A stretch of DNA of 64,000 nt. Origin: Gillisella vitis (GTDB lineage Bacteria; Pseudomonadota; Alphaproteobacteria; Rhizobiales; Rhizobiaceae). The stretch spans positions 372,001 through 436,000 of the forward strand of contig NZ_LMVL02000005.1 of the NCBI RefSeq assembly GCF_001541345.2. The letters run 5' to 3'. This document shows, piece by piece, positions 57,365-64,000 of this stretch (positions are counted from its first letter, which is position 1; each line of letters opens with the position of its first letter). The position numbers and the translations under genes were made by a program. The notes under the pieces were generated by a model, which ran no database searches, was not told where the DNA came from, and saw only the letters and a list, made by a program, of their open reading frames with translations.

Positions 57365-60300
57365 CTATGAAGCGTGAGCTTCGCCTTCCAATATCTGGAA
57401 CTTCACGAATGCGACCTCCGCGGCCGTCTGATCGATTTTTCCAGCGAGGGCCTTATGCGGGCTCATGCAAAGCGGTTCGGCGATAGTCAACCCAGCTTTC
57501 AGATCGTCAAATTCTCCTACGAGACGAGACCAAAGCTGATCGGCGTATTCTAGCGCGAGCAATCTGTGCTCTGCACCACCTCTGGCCGCCTCGTCTAGAG
57601 CTTGGCGCTGGCGTTGGAACGAGTCGATGATCTGAGAGAGAACCTCGTCCTCCTCAGGATGAAGCGCGACCACGCCTCGCGCCAGGAATATCCCGGAAGC
57701 TTGCAGGCAGGCTGCAAACAACTTCTCGAAATTCTGTACAAGAACGGTCGATACGAAAGGCATATTTATATGCCCACACCATTCCTCTTCGAATTGAAGG
57801 TCAGGAAGGGTCAATTCAGAGGTCGGATTCATCGCGAGTGGCGCGATAATTTTGCCATTGATTTTCGGCACGATCCTGAACATCCAATCCCTTTTGAGAT
57901 ATTCGCGACCGAGAGCTACCACCGCCTCAAAACCAGAGTTGTACTCGTCAAAATTTTCCACGCTAACAAGTATGGCCACCTCTTTCGCTGGCCAGAACGC
58001 CGAGTATTTATCAAATGGTCTTGTGATGCATTGAACGTGGATACCCGACTGCCGCAATGCCGATTCCAGCCCGCCCAATACCTCGGTCATACGCTGTTCT
58101 GCCGCAGTGCGTGAACGCCGAGCGGTTGTCTGAACCGCCTTTCCGAGATCAGCTCTACCGGCTACTTTTATAGCCGTCTGAACGGCGACCGGAGAGCTGT
58201 CCTCCCCGAACTCCCGCAAAATCGATGCTACATCGGCGAGACGCCGCGCCAAGGATCGCAATTGATCCATTGGAGGATTTGGTACTGTACGCCAGATCGC
58301 AGAGTTTGCATGCGAGCGGGCTTGCTCGGCGAGGTCTGTGGCAAAAGCTGCAGTGGCTTTCACACCAGATTCCGCCGTAACCTTATTCATCCGGCCCATC
58401 AGATTGCCCAGAATGCCGGTCAACAATGCGCCAAGGGTATCGCTTATCGATTCCGCGGTCGATCCGGGAGGTGACAATTCCTTGGGTCCAGCATAAGCAA
58501 GGTCGTTGACACGGCCGAGTATGTCATTCACTTCCTCTGCTAGGACCTGGGTGTCCTTGACTTGTTTTCCCTTGATCCATGTTTCGGAAAAGGTGCGAAA
58601 AGTCTTCTCCGTCCTAGCCACAAGATCTGCCATTTCACCGGCATAGCTGGTCAACGTCCCTGCCGATGATCTTGCCGTGACGATCTGATTAAAGGCCCTA
58701 TTCCAGGATACGCGCGAGGGAGCGGGAATGTTCTCTCTCGGCATATTCTTTGACCAGGTCGCATAGGCACCGACGCGAATGGGCGCCCCTTCAGCATTGA
58801 CTGCATCCGATGCCGCCGCCTCGGAACTGGGCGTTAAAGCGATCAAGGTGTCGCAAATATCGCAGACCGTCTTATGCGGCTCGGTCTGAAAATCTTCGGC
58901 GAGCAGAAACCAGTTTGATCTGACCGTCCTGCCATGCTTGCCAGCTTCAAAAGCCGGCTCGGTTGCCCAAGGAGTTTGACGATGGAATGCAGCCAAAAGT
59001 GCATCCTCACCACCGAATGACGCCACTAATGAAGCTGCCAGATGGGGATCGATATGATGAGCGGCAGCCAACATTGCGGACAGTTCCTTGATGTCCGGCT
59101 CGCCATCCCCGGAAATCTCCGGTGTCATCGTTATTTTTATCGGGGTGCCGCCATTGAGGGGAGCCACAGACGCAAACAGCTTTGCGGCGTCCCGGAGGCC
59201 CGTGCAGGGCGGAATCCCGACTCCCGTCGGTAACAAATCAAGGCATTCTCCTCTCAGGTCGCGTTTCCGGGCCGCACGAAAAGCCAGAATAGCTTTTTGA
59301 AAACGGTCCCAATTTTCGTTTTCAGATAGTTTTGGGATGTCGAGTTTAGGATCTGAAAACATCGCCGCAATGGACCAATTGGCCTTCGAAACGCCGTGCT
59401 CTTCCAAGACAGCTATGAATGTCCGGGCATGCTCTTCGAGACTAGCCAGTCCGAGCCCATGCAGGGTTGCCGACCAATATTCGAAATCATTCGATTGATG
59501 GAGCGTTTGCGCAATTTGTTTCAGGGCCTCCGTCACCCCCGCATCGTCCAGATCGCTGAAGAGAGAGCGGACAATCTGCGGCACCGTCTCGATTGATGCG
59601 GCTCCGAGACCTGTCCAAAGTGAATCCGACGACAGATAAACGGCTTCGTCGTGCGAAGCCTGAAGAAGGGCAGCCGAGCGGAGTGCGTGCAGGCCGCCGA
59701 GAATTCCAGGACGGCTTTCGCGGACAAGATGCTCGTCCATCAAACGCCGCAGGGCCCGGCCAACCGTCGTTGCAGGGATGCCCAGGCAATCCACCAGCCT
59801 CGCTACCTCAATCTCTCCGTTTCGGGAGAAGATTGCGGACGTGCATCTAATGATGGAAAGTTCATCTTCCCGGCCTTCACGTTCCCGCAGACGAATCTGA
59901 TCTGTGACCACTTCGCTGAGACGATGGCCTTGCGTGAGAATGTGAACATATTCCAGCATCAGGCCGTTCGATTGCTCGAACGCTTCGCGCCAGTGCACCC
60001 AGCTGGTTTTCGCGTCCGCTTGCAGTTTCGTCCAGACCGTTTCGGCCAACTGCCCGTCCAGTTTCACATCAACGATGCCGATTTCAGATCGAGCCGTAAG
60101 GAGTTCGATGTTTTCGCGCCGTGCCGATGCAAAGAGATAGACGCCTGGAACAGCCCTCAAATCCTGGGAAAGGACATTCCACAAGTCAGCGTTGCTCGGG
60201 TCTAAATCATCGAATACCAATCCAATTGGATTCTGATCCGAAGGACGGCGTGAATGGACAAAGCGCATTAACGCCGCAACATCGTTGACGGTGGCCGACG

Positions 60301-61183
60301 AAGTGACCTGCAGCCAGCGAACTTCGCCTGCGAGTGCACTAGCCGCAAGCCAGAGCAGCGCGGACTTTCCGGCGCCGGAGGGCGCTGAGAGAACCACATG
60401 ACGACGGGTGCGCAACGCCTTTACGATGCTGTTCGTTTCAGAGGGGCGCGGCACAACTAGCCCGGCCACGATGTGACCTGGCTGCACTTTGGTCCCGAGG
60501 TAGAATCCCGGCTCCTTGAGAGGTGTCGTAAAATCGACGCTTTTAAGAGTGCCGGAGAGCAGCACACCTTCGATCGCAGATGGGTCCTGGGCTAGGAGCA
60601 GTTCGTTGATACGTTTTTCAATTTCCGTCGTTGAGAGGCGGCGCCTGTTTTCGAAGGAAACATTGGCATTGTATGCGGCAGCGTCCGCAACCATTCTGTA
60701 GATGTCGCTTGCTATACCTTCCACGAGGATTTCAGCTATAGACAGTTTGCCCGAGAGTACGCTGATAACTTCGGTTTGAGGAGATTTACAGACAACAACG
60801 TCGGGCCAATCCGCTTCGAACAGCGACTCTAGTGATCTCTCGGATATGCCTTGACGACATTGTTCGAGTGCAACGACAAACCGCACGTCGGTTTGGGCAG
60901 CCGATGCAGCTTTGTCAGCCATTGCGGCCAATATCCCCCGAACTTCGCTCTCTCCAAACGAACCTTCGTTGCGCGATTTGACTTGAACCCGAATAGGTCC
61001 AGTCGGTAGTTCGATCACACAGTCCTCAAGCCCCTCTGGCACGACAAAGCCGCTGGGAGCCTGCCCGGCCCACTGTCGTAATGCTATCAAGGTGATAACA
61101 AGGTGCTGATAATGAAACCCGCGATGAGCCCAGGCACCACTGCGCGACTTCTTCCAAGCTTTAGAGAGTAGTTCTTCTGTCAT
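57365..61183 (-). CDS. Cap4/DUF4297-like nuclease fused to large P-loop NTPase
   Basis: A 1,272-residue protein. Residues about 15-160 look like the DUF4297/Cap4 double-strand DNA endonuclease domain: GAWAHRGFHYQHLV with Q26, GLEDCVIELP with E53-D54, and VQVKSR with Q67-V-K69, a PD-(D/E)xK arrangement. Walker A APSGAGKS is at 267-274 and Walker B LVFDDLDPS near 322-330. The remaining 900 residues are helical with no repeat I can name. This is a STAND-like defence architecture. It precedes the NERD-NTPase gene and follows the small Cys-motif gene by 71 nt. Confidence 0.85.
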   Translation of the reverse strand: MTEELLSKAWKKSRSGAWAHRGFHYQHLVITLIALRQWAGQAPSGFVVPEGLEDCVIELPTGPIRVQVKSRNEGSFGESEVRGILAAMADKAASAAQTDVRFVVALEQCRQGISERSLESLFEADWPDVVVCKSPQTEVISVLSGKLSIAEILVEGIASDIYRMVADAAAYNANVSFENRRRLSTTEIEKRINELLLAQDPSAIEGVLLSGTLKSVDFTTPLKEPGFYLGTKVQPGHIVAGLVVPRPSETNSIVKALRTRRHVVLSAPSGAGKSALLWLAASALAGEVRWLQVTSSATVNDVAALMRFVHSRRPSDQNPIGLVFDDLDPSNADLWNVLSQDLRAVPGVYLFASARRENIELLTARSEIGIVDVKLDGQLAETVWTKLQADAKTSWVHWREAFEQSNGLMLEYVHILTQGHRLSEVVTDQIRLREREGREDELSIIRCTSAIFSRNGEIEVARLVDCLGIPATTVGRALRRLMDEHLVRESRPGILGGLHALRSAALLQASHDEAVYLSSDSLWTGLGAASIETVPQIVRSLFSDLDDAGVTEALKQIAQTLHQSNDFEYWSATLHGLGLASLEEHARTFIAVLEEHGVSKANWSIAAMFSDPKLDIPKLSENENWDRFQKAILAFRAARKRDLRGECLDLLPTGVGIPPCTGLRDAAKLFASVAPLNGGTPIKITMTPEISGDGEPDIKELSAMLAAAHHIDPHLAASLVASFGGEDALLAAFHRQTPWATEPAFEAGKHGRTVRSNWFLLAEDFQTEPHKTVCDICDTLIALTPSSEAAASDAVNAEGAPIRVGAYATWSKNMPRENIPAPSRVSWNRAFNQIVTARSSAGTLTSYAGEMADLVARTEKTFRTFSETWIKGKQVKDTQVLAEEVNDILGRVNDLAYAGPKELSPPGSTAESISDTLGALLTGILGNLMGRMNKVTAESGVKATAAFATDLAEQARSHANSAIWRTVPNPPMDQLRSLARRLADVASILREFGEDSSPVAVQTAIKVAGRADLGKAVQTTARRSRTAAEQRMTEVLGGLESALRQSGIHVQCITRPFDKYSAFWPAKEVAILVSVENFDEYNSGFEAVVALGREYLKRDWMFRIVPKINGKIIAPLAMNPTSELTLPDLQFEEEWCGHINMPFVSTVLVQNFEKLFAACLQASGIFLARGVVALHPEEDEVLSQIIDSFQRQRQALDEAARGGAEHRLLALEYADQLWSRLVGEFDDLKAGLTIAEPLCMSPHKALAGKIDQTAAEVAFVKFQILEGEAHAS

Positions 61184-61254
61184 GTCCTAGATTTGCATGC
61201 CTGAGCAATTGTGCAAAGAATTCACGGCCCCTTCTCCACAGCACTTGCTGTTTC

Positions 61255-61890
61255 TCAGCTGTGCGGTGGGGCCATATGCCCCAATTCCATAGCCTTACGG
61301 CGTTGGCCAGATGACAACGCCTTCCAGAAGTAGTGAACGCGTTCCGTTGGCATATTTCTCAAGTCGTCGACGTATCGGTCCTTTTTGAGTGTTATGACGA
61401 AGAAGCTGGGATCGTGATCAATATGGTTGGACCGCAATCGCCAGAACACAACAAAGGCCTGCTTCGGCGTGAGCTTTTTATTAGTTCGATAATATGCAAG
61501 CGCGCTAACGAGGATGCTGTTGTTTTCCGCCAGAGCCAGATTTTCGAGAGCTCGAATGCAAGACTCTAAACGCATTTTCTTGGTCAGTTTTTGAAGGAAC
61601 TTGCGTGCTTCATCCACAGTGAGGCGTCGGCCGCCTTCATAAACCCCGACGTCGAATTGCAGGATGCAGTGCGAACCAACCATTAACGTGCTGTGTGTGA
61701 ATTGGTTCTGGATCTCGAAGTGATATCGCAGTCCGTCTTGCTCGCAGAGCTTACACGTCTCAATAGCCTCTCCGTAGTCCTCGGTGGCGCCGGTGAAATG
61801 CCACTCGCTGAATGCGCTGGGCAACGTATCAGCGATTGAGAGAGGTAAAATATTTCGGCTGACGGATTGTGTATAAGTCACAATATTCAC
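61255..61890 (-). CDS. Small Cys-motif protein overlapping kwaB
   Basis: A 211-residue protein with a conserved-looking zinc-site segment: C46-x2-C49 (ETCKLCEQDG), then HFEIQNQFTHSTLMVGSHC ending at C75, a module I associate with phage and mobile-element proteins. A helical C-terminal half contains RYVDDLRNMPTERVHYF. The start is GTG at 61890, inside a GTGA overlap with the kwaB stop. It is therefore translated with kwaB. Function unknown. Confidence 0.75.
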   Translation of the reverse strand: MNIVTYTQSVSRNILPLSIADTLPSAFSEWHFTGATEDYGEAIETCKLCEQDGLRYHFEIQNQFTHSTLMVGSHCILQFDVGVYEGGRRLTVDEARKFLQKLTKKMRLESCIRALENLALAENNSILVSALAYYRTNKKLTPKQAFVVFWRLRSNHIDHDPSFFVITLKKDRYVDDLRNMPTERVHYFWKALSSGQRRKAMELGHMAPPHS

Positions 61891-62804
61891 CCCGACGCTG
61901 ATACTTTCTGTCGTCCGGAAGCTCTGAATGGATCTCCACCATCGCCCGCCAAATCGAGATGATAACGCCTTGCATCGAGCAGTTCGAGTAGCTTGGCTTC
62001 ATCTGTGACACGGCACTGAAGGCGTCCGTCCTCAAGTTCCTGGAACTTAATGCCGTGCTTAGCTGCCATTGTTTCAATGAATGGCCGCTGAAACTTTGCT
62101 AGATTCGGATGTGCGGCGATAGACGCAGCGTTTCTTGCCATTCGCGGATGTCGGCTGATCTTGTCCCTAATCCGCGAAAGGTCGAGAAATGGAATTGCAT
62201 CATGAATCGCCTGCACCTTAACGGCGGCGGTCGCCGCCACATGCTCCACGATCTTGGCGATCTGTTCCACAGCGCGCACATTCAGGATGAAAACATGCGG
62301 ATCTGTGACGATGACATCGAATTCCTGATCCAGGCGTAATACTTCCTCTTCGATCAAGACAAGCGTATCGTCAACGAGCCGCATGAGCCGGTTGCGCGCA
62401 CTAAGTGTCCCTTTCAGTCGCGTCCCTTTCTTGATCGCTACGGCGCGCCTTTGCTGGGCGTCGGTGAACTCGCAAAAATAAAATTCAACATCGTGAGCAT
62501 GGTCATGGAGGTTGGTTAGATCCGCCAGCGCTCCCGCATCGAATACCGACGACAATTCAGCCATGAATTCGCCCGCGCGCGCCGCATAAATGCGGCGCGG
62601 ATTTCCATAGTCTTCGGAAATATCATGCAGCTCCCAGCCGGTTGGAATACTATTGAAGATCGCGATGGTATCGCGAAAAATTTCCTTCAATGCGTCCTTG
62701 GTGGGGCCGTCGGTTGGCACAAAATGCATATTTCCGTTGCTGCGAAGACGCACTCCGAAATTTACAGAGGCTATAGCAGCCGCATCGAATTCCTGATCAA
62801 TCAT
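61887..62804 (-). CDS. kwaB: Kiwa defence protein KwaB-like (DUF4868)
   Basis: A 305-residue protein matching the DUF4868/KwaB family in length, composition and layout: an N-terminal beta-strand region with VRLRSNGNMHFV, EFYFCEFTDAQQRRAVAIKKGTRLKGT, a middle segment DVIVTDPHVFILNVRAVEQI and a helical C-terminal region ending in AKFQRPF. KwaB is the DNA-acting partner of the membrane protein KwaA in the Kiwa anti-phage system (named by Doron and colleagues in 2018). Its ATG overlaps the kwaA stop by 8 nt. Confidence 0.8.
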   Translation of the reverse strand: MIDQEFDAAAIASVNFGVRLRSNGNMHFVPTDGPTKDALKEIFRDTIAIFNSIPTGWELHDISEDYGNPRRIYAARAGEFMAELSSVFDAGALADLTNLHDHAHDVEFYFCEFTDAQQRRAVAIKKGTRLKGTLSARNRLMRLVDDTLVLIEEEVLRLDQEFDVIVTDPHVFILNVRAVEQIAKIVEHVAATAAVKVQAIHDAIPFLDLSRIRDKISRHPRMARNAASIAAHPNLAKFQRPFIETMAAKHGIKFQELEDGRLQCRVTDEAKLLELLDARRYHLDLAGDGGDPFRASGRQKVSASG

Positions 62805-63378
62805 CTATTGCCCTATCCACCAATACGTTTCCTCCCAGTCGATAACCAGTCAATGCTTCACCTTCGGGCAAATAATGTCGACGCGATATGATCGCATAAG
62901 TAATCAACCGATCTGCATGCCGGTCTTTTTCTGTTGTTCCCAGCTTTGCCTCGACTGTGAATATCCGATAGCCCCATATTGCGAAGATCAAATTCATGTA
63001 ATGAAGTCGCATGTGCCAGAATAGAAACATGATGAAGAGGAAGGCGATTGATATCGCAACGATCTCGCGAAGCCCTCCGAGATTTGCATCGAACAAAGGT
63101 ATCAGCATCGCGAAAAGATAGGTTAACAGATGCTCTCGTTGATCCTTTGATGTGCAAACGCTAATTGTTTTGACGTTCTCGTTCTTTCTTGCCCGTCTGA
63201 AATACCAGTAGAGAATCAGGGTAGGGAGCAAGAAAAGTATCAGGCAGATCGGAACCCAAATAACATCCTCGACCGCCTCAACTCCCCGAATGGCCCAAAG
63301 CAGAAAAACAGGGCTCAGGCTTGACCAAACCAAGATAAAGCGAACCAGGCCAAGCCCTTCATTTACCCCCACACTCAT
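62797..63378 (-). CDS. kwaA: Kiwa defence protein KwaA-like, membrane subunit
   Basis: A 193-residue protein with four membrane helices (about 11-30, 40-60, 86-104 and 108-128: FILVWSSLSPVFLLWAI, VPICLILFLLPTLILYWYF, LLTYLFAMLIPLF, IVAISIAFLFIMFLFW) and a cytoplasmic C-terminus with RIFTVEAKLGTTEKDRH. This layout and the adjacent DUF4868 gene identify KwaA. Start ATG 63378 is chosen by the AAGGGGGA site; the frame is open to 63570 without coding character. Confidence 0.8.
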   Translation of the reverse strand: MSVGVNEGLGLVRFILVWSSLSPVFLLWAIRGVEAVEDVIWVPICLILFLLPTLILYWYFRRARKNENVKTISVCTSKDQREHLLTYLFAMLIPLFDANLGGLREIVAISIAFLFIMFLFWHMRLHYMNLIFAIWGYRIFTVEAKLGTTEKDRHADRLITYAIISRRHYLPEGEALTGYRLGGNVLVDRAIDD

Positions 63379-63391
63379 AGATAATTCCCCC

Positions 63392-63428
63392 TTGCATTGA
63401 AATATAATGCAATTCTTGATTGACGCAA
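63392..63428 (-). promoter_or_regulatory. Promoter with inverted repeat upstream of kwaA
   Basis: On the minus strand TTGCGT (63428-63423) and TATATT (63406-63401) are 16 nt apart, with the kwaA ATG 23 nt beyond the -10. An inverted repeat TTGCATT (63392-63398) and AATGCAA (63406-63412) with 7-nt spacing brackets the -10. A repressor could bind here. The region is AT-rich. Confidence 0.45.
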
Positions 63429-63943
63429 CTTTATTACCTGAATCTATGGTGGTTACCGACAACAATGGAAGTCTTACAACCGCCCGCGTCCTGACGTCCG
63501 CGCCGGGCTCTATTCCGTCCGCGCCAAGGTTGCGGCCTCCACCGAACCCGCATGCGCGGTTTCGGCCCATCCGGGTGACGATCCCTGTCAGGGATTGAGC
63601 GGCGGCGTCTGATCCTCATCCGCCATATCGTTTGTTTGGCGCGCTGATGGCGCGCGTGAACCCTGTTTTCCAGCTTACATCGACGTCAGGGCTTGCTCCA
63701 ATAGCCTCAGTCCCTCCGGCCCGCTCCATTCGGCCAGCCGCTGCGGTGGTCTGACCTCCCGTGTTGTCGAGACAAATCCGCCCACTGGGGCGGTGAGGCT
63801 TTGGCACCCTTCCTTTCGATCGATCGTCCAACCCGCTGACGCGGGCTTTTAGATTGGACGCTCGGCGCTGGCCAAGGGTTCATGCGCGGCTTTGAAGAAA
63901 AGAGCTTCGCAGGTTCAACCCTTAAGACAAGCGAGGCTTCGCC
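63429..63943. other. Structured non-coding region upstream of the ArdC-type gene
   Basis: This 515-nt gap has no convincing gene. A short open stretch near 63,444-63,605 (reading RQQWKSYNRPRPDVRAGLYS) may be a gene remnant. Three short GC hairpins occur: GCGCGC at 63639-63655, CCGCCC-ACTG-GGGCGG at 63778-63793, and CCCGC-TGAC-GCGGG plus CTTTT at 63832-63850. The last looks like a terminator or leader hairpin for the following gene. The whole could also hold an origin of transfer. Confidence 0.4.
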
Positions 63944-64000
63944 ATGAAACAGGACATTTACGAGAAAATCACCACCCGCATCATTGCCGATCTGGAACGG
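63944..64000 (+). CDS. ArdC-like anti-restriction protein (start only)
   Basis: The last 57 nt of the window begin a gene reading MKQDIYEKITTRIIADLER, which matches the N-terminus of ArdC-family proteins (single-stranded-DNA-binding domain plus zincin-like peptidase), carried by conjugative plasmids and elements to protect incoming DNA. GAGG precedes the ATG. It continues beyond the window. Confidence 0.7.
   Translation, partial: MKQDIYEKITTRIIADLER

Larger units (their letters stand above)
43305..64000. mobile_element. Integrated element at tRNA-Leu (left end; right end beyond window)
   Basis: Gene content changes sharply after the tRNA: serine recombinase, coupling ATPase, unknown element proteins, defence cargo and an ArdC-type gene. 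Base composition is visibly more AT-rich in the cargo (51.3-53.8 and 61.2-63.5 kb). The left end is inferred to lie in the 3' part of tRNA-Leu(CAA). I found no second copy of the tRNA 3' end before 64,000, so the right end and total size are unknown. It is either an integrative mobilisable or an integrative conjugative element; the mating-pair genes, if present, are outside the window. Confidence 0.75.

Noticed and set aside
63616-63831. 71-codon minus-strand frame upstream of the ArdC-type gene
   Set aside because: No ribosome-binding site or family character; the region is better explained as structured non-coding DNA.
43351-64000. Second copy of the tRNA-Leu 3' end as right attachment site
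   Set aside because: I scanned for the AAGGGGCACCA context and found only partial resemblance near 53,898; nothing convincing lies in the window.

Overview
The window is a piece of an alphaproteobacterial, Hyphomicrobiales (Rhizobiaceae-type) chromosome, most like Agrobacterium/Allorhizobium. The evidence is the gene order (accA, xerD, aroK-aroB, bolA, a J-domain gene and cobS-cobT; ftsE-ftsX; cpdR; lysA, lptM and argH next to a divergent tlpA; etfB-etfA), the aerobic cobaltochelatase genes, and CTTGAC-type promoters. Species is not provable from sequence reading alone.

From 1 to about 43,265 it is an ordinary core chromosome: fatty-acid synthesis (accA start), chromosome dimer resolution (xerD), the shikimate pathway (aroK, aroB), cobalt insertion and adenosylation of B12 (cobS, cobT, a PduO-type adenosyltransferase), histidine and tyrosine synthesis (hisC, tyrC), cell division (ftsE, ftsX), cell-cycle control (cpdR), purine salvage (hpt), lysine and arginine synthesis (lysA, argH), thiol redox (tlpA, dsbB), electron transfer and beta-hydroxyacyl-CoA oxidation (etfA, etfB, hbd), chemotaxis (one large receptor) and several membrane or exported proteins of unknown role. 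Operons are tight, often with 1-8 nt overlaps.

At 43,266-43,350 lies tRNA-Leu(CAA). Everything to its right, through the end of the window, looks like an integrated mobile element. A large serine recombinase reads back into the tRNA, so that its last residues are encoded by the tRNA gene. Next comes a minus-strand block of element genes (44,861-51,330): small unknown proteins, a VirD4/TraG-like coupling ATPase, an exported von Willebrand-A-like protein and a multi-pass membrane protein. The window closes on the first codons of an ArdC-type anti-restriction gene, so the element continues past 64,000 and its right end is not seen.

Inside the element, 51,498-63,378 is a cargo region that reads as a defence island. 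Three plus-strand genes (a small repeat-like protein, an unknown 344-residue protein, and a pentapeptide-repeat/ankyrin fusion) converge on five minus-strand genes. The five run from a promoter near 63,400: kwaA-like membrane protein, kwaB-like DUF4868 protein, a small Cys-motif protein overlapping kwaB, then two giant P-loop NTPases. The first NTPase carries a Cap4/DUF4297-like nuclease domain and the second a NERD nuclease domain. The Kiwa pair is a known anti-phage system; the overlapping third gene and the tandem pair of nuclease-STAND proteins are the most promising candidates for something undescribed.
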